The translations under genes and the position numbers were made by a program. The notes below the pieces were generated by a model. It was given only the letters and a program-made list of their open reading frames with translations. It made no database searches and had not been told where the DNA came from. From positions 1 to 14,619 of the forward strand of contig JAGXGU010000003.1 in assembly GCA_024636575.1 (NCBI GenBank): a DNA stretch of 14,619 nt, given 5' to 3'. How positions within the stretch are numbered: the stretch's first letter is position 1; each line of letters starts with the position of its first letter. Shown here piece by piece: positions 1 to 7,943 of the stretch. This DNA is from Altererythrobacter sp. (GTDB taxonomy: Bacteria; Pseudomonadota; Alphaproteobacteria; Sphingomonadales; Sphingomonadaceae).

Positions 1-1170
1 CGCCAGAAACACCAGTGTCCGGTCCGCCGCGCCCGCCTTGGCCTGCGCTTCCGCCAGCGCGACCAGCGCAGCGGTGCCGGTGGCGTTGTCGATCGCGCCG
101 TTGCAGATGTCGTCGCCCGTTTCGTCCGGGGTGCAGCGGCCCAGGTGATCCCAATGTGCGGTGTAGAGGACATATTCGTCCGGTCGCTTGGCACCGGGCA
201 ATTGCCCGATCACATTCCTGGAGGAGAACCTGCGAATGTCGTTCTTGAAGCCGGTCGAAACATCGAGGCCCAGCGGAACTGCGGTGAAGCCCTTCTGCTT
301 CGCCGCCGCGGACAATGTGCCGAGATTCTTGCCGGCAGCCGCCAGGATCTTTTCAGCCACCGGCTTCTGCACCCAGCCGTTCATGGCGGTGAGCGCGGGG
401 GCATTCTGGCCGCGCCGGGGGTAGGCCTGCGGCCCGGTCCAGCTGCTTTCCACCACGTTCCAGCCATAGGCGGCGGGAAACTCGTCATGCACGATGATCG
501 CACCGGCCGCGCCCTGCCGCGCGGCTTCTTCGTATTTATAGGTCCAGCGCCCGTAATAGGTCATCGCGCGGCCATTGAAATCGCCTTCCAGCCCTTCTGA
601 TTCGTAATCGGGATCATTGACCAGGATGACTGCGGTCTTGCCGGTCATGTCGATCCCGGCATAATCGTTCCAGCCCTTTTCCGGGGCGTTGATACCGTAG
701 CCGACGAACACCAGTTCGCTGTCCTCCAGCGTGGTTTCGGCATCCTCACGGTAGGTGACGCCAACCCAGTCCTTTGAAGGTGCGAAGGACATTTCGGTGC
801 CGTTACCGGACACGGTGAGCGGGGCGAATTCCTTTCCGGTAATCTCCACCAGCGGCACTTCCTGTACCCACGATCCCTTGTTGCCCGGCTCCAAACCGGC
901 GGCGGCGAATCTTTCGACCAGCAGCGCGACGGTCAATTCCTCGCCCCTTGTGCCGGGCATCCGGCCTTCGAATTCGTCAGAAGACAGCGTGCGGGTCACA
1001 TCCTTCATGGTTTCGATCGAGATATCGCCCGCGGCAACATTGGGGATGGTGAATTCACTGGTGCTATCCGCCACCGAATTGCAACCGGTGACCGACAGCG
1101 CGAGCGCAAGGGCGGGCAGCGCGCGCGCAATTGCGGGTGCGATGGCGGGAATGGTAAATCTACGCAGCAT
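1..1170 (-). CDS. M28-family zinc metallopeptidase, lipoprotein (3' part outside window)
   Basis: A 390-residue N-terminal part is visible; the gene continues beyond base 1. Residues 1-30 form a signal peptide with a lipobox (Val-Thr-Gly-Cys, Cys30), so a membrane-anchored lipoprotein in the periplasm or outer membrane is expected. A protease-associated-like insert occupies roughly residues 120-300. The peptidase part follows: TAHWDHLG gives His339 and Asp341, and NGAIDNATG gives Asp361; both are the usual M28 zinc-site and catalytic signatures. The remaining zinc ligands and catalytic Glu would lie in the missing part. The ATG at 1170 is preceded by AAGAAGGA seven bases upstream, which supports this start. 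It is divergent from glnE. Family members are aminopeptidases or carboxypeptidases; the substrate cannot be told from the sequence. Confidence 0.9.
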   Translation of the reverse strand, partial: MLRRFTIPAIAPAIARALPALALALSVTGCNSVADSTSEFTIPNVAAGDISIETMKDVTRTLSSDEFEGRMPGTRGEELTVALLVERFAAAGLEPGNKGSWVQEVPLVEITGKEFAPLTVSGNGTEMSFAPSKDWVGVTYREDAETTLEDSELVFVGYGINAPEKGWNDYAGIDMTGKTAVILVNDPDYESEGLEGDFNGRAMTYYGRWTYKYEEAARQGAAGAIIVHDEFPAAYGWNVVESSWTGPQAYPRRGQNAPALTAMNGWVQKPVAEKILAAAGKNLGTLSAAAKQKGFTAVPLGLDVSTGFKNDIRRFSSRNVIGQLPGAKRPDEYVLYTAHWDHLGRCTPDETGDDICNGAIDNATGTAALVALAEAQAKAGAADRTLVFLA

Positions 1171-1260
1171 TCAGGGATCCTTCTTGGGAAGGGTGGCTGG
1201 GACGGGAAATCATCGCCCCTTGTTGCAAAGCTGGCGGGCCGGGGCAAGTTCCATCCTTGC

Positions 1261-1280
1261 GCCCGTCCGGCCGGACGGGC
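1261..1280. promoter_or_regulatory. perfect 20-bp palindrome just upstream of glnE
   Basis: GCCCGTCCGGCCGGACGGGC is an exact inverted repeat with 10-bp arms and no spacer. It ends 13 bases before the glnE ATG, in the 123-bp divergent gap between the M28 peptidase and glnE. As DNA it could be an operator for a dimeric regulator; as RNA it would form an 8-bp GC stem with a GGCC loop close to the ribosome landing site. No known operator is recognised. The role is inference; the symmetry is directly visible. Confidence 0.6.
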
Positions 1281-1293
1281 AGAGATTCAAACC

Positions 1294-4032
1294 ATGCACA
1301 CGCCCCCGCAAGACAATTGGCACAATGCACTGGCCCGCGCCCGGGGCCATGCGCCCTTCCTGGCGCGCGGGCTGGAACGATTGCCCGAACTGGCGGAATT
1401 GCTGGCGGCGGGGCGCGGGGAAGATGCGCTGGTCTGGGCGCGGCAGGCAGGGGCGGATATCGGCGATGTCAGGGCGGCGTTGCGGCGCGAACGGCTGGCC
1501 TATGCGACGGCGCTGGCCATCGGGGATCTGGCGGGCGCATTCCCGGTGAGCCGGGTGATGCAGGAACTGTCCGATCTGGCCGACCGCGCGCTGGACGCGG
1601 CCATCGCGGCGGCGATTGCGCGCCGGGTTCCCGATTCTGAGCCAGCCGGAATGATTGCGCTGGCGCTGGGCAAACACGGCGCACAGGAACTGAATTACAG
1701 TTCCGACATCGATCCCATTTTGTTGTTCGATCCCGAAACCCTGCCGCGCCGGGACCGGGACGAACCGGGCGAGGCCGCGCAGCGTTATGCCCGCGACATC
1801 GTGCAGATTCTGGCCGAAAACACTGCCGAGGGTTACGTCTTCCGGGTCGATCTGCGGCTGCGCCCGGCATCCGAAGTCAGCCCGCTGGCGATATCCCTGA
1901 ACGCGGCGCTGACGCATTACGAATCCTCCGCACTGACATGGGAACGCGCGGCCTTCATCCGGGCGCGGGCCTGCAGCGGCGATGTTGCCGCGGGCGAGGC
2001 GTTTCTGGCGGCAATCCGGCCCTTCGTGTGGCGCCGCAGCCTTGATTTCGGGGCGATCGAGGAAATCGGGCGGCTGACCGCGCGGATCAGGGACAATTAT
2101 CACGGGGCCAAAATCCCCGGCCCCGGTTTCAATCTCAAACACGGGCGCGGCGGCATTCGCGAGGTGGAATTCTTCGCCCAGACCCATCAGCTGATCCATG
2201 GCGGACGCAATCCAGCGCTGCGCCAGCGCAGCACGCGGCCCGCGCTGGATGCATTAGCGGCGGCAGACCTGATTTCGGGTGAAGATGCGGCGGTTGTCGG
2301 CGCTGCCTACGATCGGCTGCGCACGCTGGAACACCGATTGCAGATGGTTGACGACCAGCAGACCCACGCCCTGCCTTCCGGCGCGGCGCTGGATAATGTC
2401 GCGCGGCTGGAAGGGCTGGCGGATGGCGCGGCGCTGATTGCCGAAGTCATGGAATTGACCGAGGCGGTGGGCCAGCGTTTCGACCGTTTGATCGATGTTG
2501 AAAGCCGTCCGGTTTCCAGGGTGGGGGGCGGTACTGGGTCAGTATCGGGCGGCTTGCCGGACCTGCTTGAAAGGCTCGGCTTCGAAGACTCTGAATCACT
2601 GGCGAAGCGGATCGACGGGTGGACCGATGGGCGCTTTCGCACCCTGCGCAGCACGGCGGCCCGCGCGGCGTTCCATGCGATGCTGCCTGAATTGCTCGAA
2701 TCCTTGTCCGGGGCCCCCGATCGCGCGCGCGCGATTGTGCGGTGGGAAGCGCTGCTGGCCGGAGCATCCAGCGCAATCAATCTGTTCCGCCTGCTGGAAG
2801 CGCGGCCCGCGCTGCTCGATCAGCTGGTCAAGATACTCACGCTCGCGCCGCCGCTGGCTGATCAATTGGGCCGCCGTCCAGAACTGCTCGATACGCTGAT
2901 CGATCGCAGCGCGCTCGACCTGCCCGGCGATGTGGCGCAATTGGCAGGCGCCATGATGCTGGCGGAACATGACGATGATTACGAACGGCAATTGGACCGG
3001 ATCAGGATCGTCACTGGCGAGAAACGCTTCGCCCTTGGCGTGCAGCTGATCGATGCGGCGCATGACCCGCTGGACATCGGCGCGGCGCTGTCGCGCCTGG
3101 CGGAAGCAGCGATTACGGTGGCGGTGGAAGCTGCGGGCGCACAATTCGCCCGGGTGCATGGCACGGTGCCGGGCAGTGAGCTGGTTGTTCTCGGCCTGGG
3201 GCGGCTGGGCGGCGGGGTGATGACCCATGCTTCCGATCTCGATATCATCTATCTGTTCAGCGGCACGCATGAAGGCGAATCCGGTTGCACCGGGATTGAA
3301 AACGGCCGCCCGCTGGGCGCTTCGCTGTATTTCAACCGGCTGGCGAGCCGGGTCAGCGGGGCGCTCAGCGTTCCCACTGCCGAGGGCGCACTTTATGAAG
3401 TCGACACGCGGCTGCGCCCCCAGGGAAACCAAGGGCCGCTGGCGGTCAGCTTCGACAGTTTCGCCCGTTACCAGCGCGAAAGCGCCTGGACCTGGGAACA
3501 TATGGCGCTCACCCGGGCGCGGGTGCTGCTGGGCTCTCCTGCTGCCCGGCAAGAGCTGGAATCCATCATTGCCGGCGTTTTGAACGCGCCGCGCGACAGC
3601 GCCGAACTGCGCGCCAGCCTGCTTACCATGCGCGCCGAAATGGCGGTTCACAAATCGCCGCAGGGACCGCTCGATGGCAAGCTGCTGCGCGGCGGGCTGG
3701 TGGATCTGGAATTCATCGTCCACTATCTGCAATTGCGCGAAAGAACTGCGTTTCATCCCGATCTGCGCGCGGCCATCGGACAATTGATCGCCGAAGACCA
3801 GCTGCCGAAAGAACTGGCGGCTGCACATGATCTGATGATCCGGATGCTGGTGGCTTCGCGGCTGCTGGCACCCGATCTGAAACTGCCCCCGCCGCCTGCT
3901 GCCCAGGTGCTGGCGCAGGCCTGCGGCTGTGACAGCGGGGCCAGCCTGTTGCATCAGTTCACCCTGGCACGGCAAAGCGTGGCGCATAGCTGGACAGCAA
4001 TTTTCGACACCGAACTGGAGATGAACCCATGA
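1294..4032 (+). CDS. glnE: bifunctional glutamine synthetase adenylyltransferase / adenylyl-removing enzyme
   Basis: A 912-residue cytoplasmic protein, close to the usual GlnE length of about 900-950. GlnE adds AMP to, and removes it from, a tyrosine of glutamine synthetase in response to PII and glutamine, so switching ammonia assimilation off and on. Two nucleotidyltransferase folds are visible: the N-terminal adenylyl-removase half has NYSSDID (Asp138, Asp140), and the C-terminal adenylyltransferase half has LGLGRLGGG followed by HASDLDI (Asp648, Asp650), the paired metal-binding aspartates of this superfamily. Helical domains separate and follow them. The ATG at 1294 has no clear Shine-Dalgarno sequence, only AGAGA, and follows a 20-bp palindrome. 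The stop overlaps the next start as ATGA, which implies translational coupling to the peroxiredoxin gene. Confidence 0.97.
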   Translation: MHTPPQDNWHNALARARGHAPFLARGLERLPELAELLAAGRGEDALVWARQAGADIGDVRAALRRERLAYATALAIGDLAGAFPVSRVMQELSDLADRALDAAIAAAIARRVPDSEPAGMIALALGKHGAQELNYSSDIDPILLFDPETLPRRDRDEPGEAAQRYARDIVQILAENTAEGYVFRVDLRLRPASEVSPLAISLNAALTHYESSALTWERAAFIRARACSGDVAAGEAFLAAIRPFVWRRSLDFGAIEEIGRLTARIRDNYHGAKIPGPGFNLKHGRGGIREVEFFAQTHQLIHGGRNPALRQRSTRPALDALAAADLISGEDAAVVGAAYDRLRTLEHRLQMVDDQQTHALPSGAALDNVARLEGLADGAALIAEVMELTEAVGQRFDRLIDVESRPVSRVGGGTGSVSGGLPDLLERLGFEDSESLAKRIDGWTDGRFRTLRSTAARAAFHAMLPELLESLSGAPDRARAIVRWEALLAGASSAINLFRLLEARPALLDQLVKILTLAPPLADQLGRRPELLDTLIDRSALDLPGDVAQLAGAMMLAEHDDDYERQLDRIRIVTGEKRFALGVQLIDAAHDPLDIGAALSRLAEAAITVAVEAAGAQFARVHGTVPGSELVVLGLGRLGGGVMTHASDLDIIYLFSGTHEGESGCTGIENGRPLGASLYFNRLASRVSGALSVPTAEGALYEVDTRLRPQGNQGPLAVSFDSFARYQRESAWTWEHMALTRARVLLGSPAARQELESIIAGVLNAPRDSAELRASLLTMRAEMAVHKSPQGPLDGKLLRGGLVDLEFIVHYLQLRERTAFHPDLRAAIGQLIAEDQLPKELAAAHDLMIRMLVASRLLAPDLKLPPPPAAQVLAQACGCDSGASLLHQFTLARQSVAHSWTAIFDTELEMNP

Positions 4033-4499
4033 CGACGATGACCCGCGGCGATGCCATTCCCGATATCGTACTGGAAAATCCCGAAGGAGGATCGGTGCAA
4101 GCATCCGATTTTGCCGGGCAGAAACTGGTGCTGTTCTTCTATCCCAAGGACAACACGCCCGGCTGCACCAGCGAAGCGAAGGATTTTTCCGCGCTGAAGG
4201 CAGACTTCGCGGCGGCAGGTGCGGAGATCCTCGGGATCAGCAAGGATTCGCCGAAAAAGCACCTCAATTTCATCGCCAAACACGATTTGTCTGTGGCGCT
4301 GGCGACCGATGCCGAAACGGGCGGCCTGTCCGATGCGCTGGGTATCTGGACTCAGAAACAGATGTACGGGAAAACCTATCTGGGGATGGTTCGCACCACT
4401 ATTCTGGTCGATGCTGCGGGCAAGATCGCGCAGATCTGGAACAAGGTGAAGGTGAAAGGCCACGCTGCCGAAGTGCTGGAGGCCGCAAGGGCGCTTTGA
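4029..4499 (+). CDS. bcp: thioredoxin-dependent peroxiredoxin, Bcp/PrxQ type, single-cysteine form
   Basis: A 156-residue AhpC/TSA-fold protein that reduces hydrogen peroxide and organic or lipid hydroperoxides in the cytoplasm. The active site reads TPGCTSEA, with peroxidatic Cys46, Thr43 and the usual active-site Arg122 (MVRTT). In two-cysteine Bcp proteins such as that of E. coli the resolving cysteine lies five residues after the first; here that position is Lys51, and Cys46 is the only cysteine in the protein. It should therefore work as a 1-Cys enzyme reduced by an outside thiol. The start overlaps the glnE stop (ATGA), and its own stop overlaps a possible TTG start of the next gene, so the three genes look like one transcript. 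Confidence 0.96.
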   Translation: MTTMTRGDAIPDIVLENPEGGSVQASDFAGQKLVLFFYPKDNTPGCTSEAKDFSALKADFAAAGAEILGISKDSPKKHLNFIAKHDLSVALATDAETGGLSDALGIWTQKQMYGKTYLGMVRTTILVDAAGKIAQIWNKVKVKGHAAEVLEAARAL

Positions 4500-5353
4500 A
4501 CCGGATCATGACGTCATCTACCCCAATGCCATCGGTCGGATCAGCCATTCGCGCTGCATTATTGACGCCGGATCCCCGCGCCAAAGTGATGGCGGCCCGC
4601 GAAGTCGCGCGGGCGTGGCGCCTGGGGCGGCTGGGATTTTCATTCGAAATTGCCATGCCCGATCAGCCGGCCTGGCCGGATCAGCCGGAGCTGCTCCATC
4701 CCGCAAAGATGCCCCGGCGCGGCGGCGGGTCAGCGCATGGGCGTATCGCATTATGGCATGCGCTGGCGCATATCGAATTCGTCGCGATCGATCTGGCGCT
4801 GGACATGGCAGGGCGGTTTGGCGCGCAGATGTGCCGCGAATTCACCACCGATTTCCTGGCGGTGGCCGCCGATGAAGCGATGCATTTTGCATTGCTCGAC
4901 CGCAAATTGCGCGCATTGGGAAGTCATTATGGCGCGCTGCCAGCGCATGGCGGATTGTGGGAAGCGGCAGCGGAAACCGCGCATGACGTCATGGCCCGGC
5001 TGGCGATTGTCCCGATGGTGCTGGAAGCCCGCGGCCTCGACGTCACTCCGGCGACGCTCAACAAATTGCAGTCCCCCGATCACGCCAATGGTGCCGATGA
5101 CAATGGGGTCAAAATCCTCCAGCGAATCCTTGACGACGAGATTCGGCATGTGGGAATCGGCACAAAACACTTTATCGCGCAATGTGAGCGGGCAGGCGAA
5201 ATCCCTCAAAAACGATGGAAATCTCTGGTCGCGGAGCATTTCAGAGGCGCATTAAAGCCTCCTTTCAACGACTCGGCGCGTCTTGCAGCCGGTCTGTCGC
5301 GAGACTTCTACAGCACTATTGCGCCGTTAACAGATTCACGGATAACCCCTTAA
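4496..5353 (+). CDS. DUF455 family ferritin-like protein, probable diiron site
   Basis: 285 residues if translation starts at the TTG that overlaps the peroxiredoxin stop (TTGA); 281 if it starts at the ATG at 4508. GGAGG at 4478-4482 and AAGGG at 4487-4491 precede it, and AAGGG suits the TTG better. The middle of the protein is helical and carries carboxylate/histidine motifs typical of a ferritin-like four-helix bundle: HIE (His92, Glu94), DEAMH (Glu127, His130), LEARG (Glu177) and DEIRH (Glu215, His218). These match DUF455 as I know it; a diiron centre is inferred. The family has no agreed function, although distant ferritin-like relatives include the tRNA hydroxylase MiaE. Coupling to a peroxiredoxin fits a redox or iron role, but this is only context. 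No signal peptide; cytoplasmic. Confidence 0.85.
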   Translation: MNRIMTSSTPMPSVGSAIRAALLTPDPRAKVMAAREVARAWRLGRLGFSFEIAMPDQPAWPDQPELLHPAKMPRRGGGSAHGRIALWHALAHIEFVAIDLALDMAGRFGAQMCREFTTDFLAVAADEAMHFALLDRKLRALGSHYGALPAHGGLWEAAAETAHDVMARLAIVPMVLEARGLDVTPATLNKLQSPDHANGADDNGVKILQRILDDEIRHVGIGTKHFIAQCERAGEIPQKRWKSLVAEHFRGALKPPFNDSARLAAGLSRDFYSTIAPLTDSRITP

Positions 5354-5477
5354 TCAATGAGGCGGCGGAAAGTTCCGGATAGTTTCAAAAAAGGGTTTCA
5401 TGAAGGACGGCAATCGGCCGGTCGGAAGTGAAACGGGGTCTCGGCGGGGTTAAAACTCCGCAGTAAAGGACGGGTTC

Positions 5478-6176
5478 GTGATTGCTATTTTCAAGCAAAG
5501 CCGGATTGTTGCAGCGGCGGCAATTGTTTTCGGCCTGATGACTATGGGTGCACATCCCGCTCTCGCAAACAGCAGCGCAGCATCGGTGGATATGGCCGCC
5601 GCAGCGCGCGATGCACGCACTTCCCCGATCAGCGGCGGTGACGAACAGTTCCGCAATCTGTTCGCTCGCTGGGGTTCACCGGACGGCGATGTTGCTTCTT
5701 CCCCGGTTCCGGCCACCACAATTGCAATTCCGTCCATCATGCCGCTCGCGGCGGCCAAGCTGACCAGCAATTACGGCATGCGCACACATCCCGTGATCGG
5801 CGGCCGACGCAACCACAAGGGCGTCGATCTGGCCGCGCCAACCGGCACTCCGGTGTTTGCCACGGCCGATGGCATCGTTTCCCGCGCCGACCAGTATAGC
5901 AGCTACGGTCTGTATATCTCACTCCAGCACGGCGCAGCTCTCGAAACGCGCTACGCCCATATGTCCCGCCTGGTAGTTGCCGCCGGACAGCGGGTGAGCA
6001 AGGGTGACATTATCGGCTACGTCGGTTCGACCGGCCGTTCCACCGGTCCGCACCTGCATTACGAAATCCGGATGGACGGTGTTGCCGTCAATCCGATCCC
6101 GTATATGGTCGAATCCGAAGCGCAGCAGGCGTTCGCAATGGTGATGGACGGCGGCGGCCAGGGCGGTCCCGAATAA
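5478..6176 (+). CDS. M23-family (LytM-type) peptidoglycan endopeptidase, secreted
   Basis: A 232-residue protein starting at GTG; AAAGGA at 5465-5470 lies seven bases upstream and fixes the start. Residues 1-30 are a signal peptide, with probable cleavage after ALA (Ala30). After a low-complexity linker, the peptidase domain spans about residues 85-210: NHKGVD gives His113 and Asp117, YAHMS gives His161, and HLHYE gives His192 and His194. By the LytM pattern, His113, Asp117 and His194 bind zinc, and His161 and His192 are catalytic. All key residues are present, so it is probably an active cell-wall hydrolase and not a degenerate EnvC/NlpD-like activator. No LysM or coiled-coil domain is visible. 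A 124-bp gap separates it from the DUF455 gene, so it may have its own promoter. A strong terminator follows at 6277. Confidence 0.93.
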   Translation: MIAIFKQSRIVAAAAIVFGLMTMGAHPALANSSAASVDMAAAARDARTSPISGGDEQFRNLFARWGSPDGDVASSPVPATTIAIPSIMPLAAAKLTSNYGMRTHPVIGGRRNHKGVDLAAPTGTPVFATADGIVSRADQYSSYGLYISLQHGAALETRYAHMSRLVVAAGQRVSKGDIIGYVGSTGRSTGPHLHYEIRMDGVAVNPIPYMVESEAQQAFAMVMDGGGQGGPE

Positions 6177-6196
6177 TCGAACATTATTGACACGGT

Positions 6197-6269
6197 GCCA
6201 TTTCTGCTGGCAGAAGTGGCCTGTAGTCAAATAGATCAGTTGCACAATTAGACATCGGAGAGGGTGTCT
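6197..6269 (+). other. structured 3' region of the M23 gene with two hairpins (possible small RNA)
   Basis: Two inverted repeats lie between the peptidase stop and its terminator. The first pairs 6197-6207 with 6210-6220 (GCCATTTCTGC / GCAGAAGTGGC, one G-U pair; the real loop would be larger than the two spacer bases). The second pairs 6250-6256 with 6263-6269 (AGACATC / GGTGTCT, one G-U pair) around a GGAGAG loop. A perfect TTGACA sits at 6187-6192, but I see no good -10 element 15-19 bases after it. Together with the terminator these could be a long 3' UTR or a small RNA of about 80-110 nucleotides. No Rfam family is recognised. Confidence 0.4.
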
Positions 6270-6276
6270 TCACTAG

Positions 6277-6305
6277 GGCGGCAGGAGCAATCCTGCCGCC
6301 TTTTT
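6277..6305 (+). terminator. strong intrinsic terminator after the M23 peptidase
   Basis: GGCGGCAGGA at 6277-6286 pairs perfectly with TCCTGCCGCC at 6291-6300 around a GCAA (GNRA-type) tetraloop, followed at once by five T residues at 6301-6305. This is a textbook Rho-independent terminator reading on the plus strand, 100 bases after the peptidase stop, so it separates that transcript from the acyl-CoA synthetase gene. Confidence 0.93.
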
Positions 6306-6306
6306 C

Positions 6307-6322
6307 CATGCCCAGCGGCATG
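6307..6322. promoter_or_regulatory. 16-bp inverted repeat upstream of the acyl-CoA synthetase
   Basis: CATGCC, CAGC, GGCATG: exact 6-bp arms with a 4-bp spacer, about 85 bases before the synthetase start and just after the terminator. Symmetry of this size suits an operator for a dimeric repressor (fatty-acid genes are often TetR-controlled), but no specific regulator is recognised and chance is possible. Confidence 0.3.
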
Positions 6323-6406
6323 TCCTGTGCAATCTTTCCCGCACCCCGGTTTTTCCCTTGTCGCACAGCGCAGTCCGGTTAATCTGCCGCACGGAAGAGG
6401 AAAAAC

Positions 6407-7942
6407 ATGCATCCGATACAGCACGCACAAATGCGGCCCGACCACCCGGCAGTGATCATGGCGGGCAGCGGGGAACAAATCACTTACGGCCAGATGGACG
6501 AAGCCGCCAACCGGATCGCGCATTTGCTGCGCGGCCGCGGATTGGCGGTGGGCGACGCAATCGCCGTGCTGATGGAAAATTCCCCCCGCTATTACGAGAT
6601 TTACTGGGCAGCCCAGCGGGCCGGCATCATATTGGTGCCGATCTCCACCCACCTGACCGCCAGCGAAGTGGCCTATATTCTTGAGGACAGCGATGCAAAG
6701 CTGCTGTTCACCACGCCATTATTCGGCCCGCTGGTGCAGCAGATGCAGGGTGCGGGCATGGATCTGCCGCTGCTGATCTATGGCGCGGCCGGAGAAAATT
6801 CTGCCGATGCCGCCCTGGCCGACTGTCCGGTTACCCCGATCGGGGATCAGTCCGCCGGGCGGCTGATGCTGTATAGTTCCGGCACCACTGGCAGGCCGAA
6901 GGGTATCGTCCCCGCACCGCTGGCCGATCCGGGTGTCGAGGCCGCTACCCCGCTGATGATGCTGGCGGTACATGGGTTTCATTTTCCCGCTGACGGCAGC
7001 AGCATGTATCTTTCGCCCGCGCCGCTCTATCACGCCGCGCCGCTTGGCTGGAGCACGACCGTCCACCGGCTGGGCGGGACCGTGGTGGTGATGGAAAAAT
7101 TCGATCCGGAAGGCGCGCTGGCGGCGATCGAGAAATACCGCATTACCGAAAGCCAATGGGTCCCGACGCATTTCGTGCGCCTGCTCAAATTGCCGGAAGA
7201 TGTCCGCAGCCGCTATGATCTGTCATCACACAGCCACGCCATCCACGCCGCCGCGCCTTGCCCCGCAGCGGTCAAGCAGGCGATGCTCGATTGGTGGGGG
7301 CCGATCATCTGGGAATATTACGCGGGCAGCGAAGGCAACGGAATGACCATGGTCAGTTCCGAAGAATGGCTGGCGCACCCCGGCACCGTCGGGCGCGCGA
7401 TCCTGGGCACGGTGCATGTGTGCGACGATACCGGGGCTGAAGTTCCCGCAGGCGCGGAAGGCGTCATCTATTTCGAAAGCCCGCACCCCTTCGCCTATCA
7501 CAAGGATGACGCGAAAACGGCGGAGGCGACCCACCCCGAGGGCTGGACCACGCTGGGAGATATCGGCCGGCTGGACGCGGACGGCTTCCTCTATCTGACC
7601 GACCGGCGCAGCAACATGATCATTTCGGGCGGGGTGAATATCTATCCTCAGGAAATCGAGAATTTGCTGGTCGGCCATCCCAAGGTGATGGATGCCGCCG
7701 TGATTGGTGCGCCCGATGCGGAAATGGGCGAATGCGTGGTGGCCGTGGTCCAGCCCGCAGATATGGCCGATGCCGGAGAAAGCCTTGCGGAGGAATTGCG
7801 TGAATTCCTCTCAGGAAAACTCGCCAGGATGAAACTGCCGCGCCTGTTCGATTTCCGCCCCGATTTGCCGCGCGAGGCCAATGGCAAACTCTATAAACGC
7901 AAGCTGAAAGAAGAGTATCTGACCAAATCCCGCGCGCAATGA
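6407..7942 (+). CDS. AMP-dependent acyl-CoA synthetase (ANL superfamily)
   Basis: A 511-residue cytoplasmic enzyme that activates a carboxylic acid with ATP to an acyl-adenylate, then transfers it to coenzyme A. The ANL core motifs are present in order: phosphate loop YSSGTTGRPKG (156-166), YYAGSEG (304-310), TTLGDIG (381-387), the hinge and CoA-binding stretch from Asp399 to Glu418, and the C-terminal PREANGK with catalytic Lys494. The start has a good GGAAGAGG six bases before the ATG, and the length fits single-domain synthetases. SPAPLYHAAPLGW resembles FadD-like enzymes acting on medium/long-chain, steroid-derived or aromatic acids; the substrate cannot be fixed from sequence. No beta-oxidation genes are adjacent. 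Its stop lies one base from the galU stop on the other strand. Confidence 0.93.
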   Translation: MHPIQHAQMRPDHPAVIMAGSGEQITYGQMDEAANRIAHLLRGRGLAVGDAIAVLMENSPRYYEIYWAAQRAGIILVPISTHLTASEVAYILEDSDAKLLFTTPLFGPLVQQMQGAGMDLPLLIYGAAGENSADAALADCPVTPIGDQSAGRLMLYSSGTTGRPKGIVPAPLADPGVEAATPLMMLAVHGFHFPADGSSMYLSPAPLYHAAPLGWSTTVHRLGGTVVVMEKFDPEGALAAIEKYRITESQWVPTHFVRLLKLPEDVRSRYDLSSHSHAIHAAAPCPAAVKQAMLDWWGPIIWEYYAGSEGNGMTMVSSEEWLAHPGTVGRAILGTVHVCDDTGAEVPAGAEGVIYFESPHPFAYHKDDAKTAEATHPEGWTTLGDIGRLDADGFLYLTDRRSNMIISGGVNIYPQEIENLLVGHPKVMDAAVIGAPDAEMGECVVAVVQPADMADAGESLAEELREFLSGKLARMKLPRLFDFRPDLPREANGKLYKRKLKEEYLTKSRAQ

Positions 7943-7943
7943 G

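Noticed and set aside
1210..2199. Open frame of about 330 codons on the minus strand at the glnE 5' end
   Set aside because: Antisense shadow of glnE and of the divergent leader; no recognisable motif.
2596..4104. Long open frame of about 500 codons on the minus strand opposite glnE
   Set aside because: It lies entirely antisense to a clear glnE; its translation is Gln/Arg/His-rich without domains, as expected from the mirror of a GC-rich gene.
6264..6455. Plus-strand frame of 63 codons over the M23 terminator
   Set aside because: It runs through a perfect intrinsic terminator and into the acyl-CoA synthetase leader; Cys/Pro/Arg-rich with no ribosome site.
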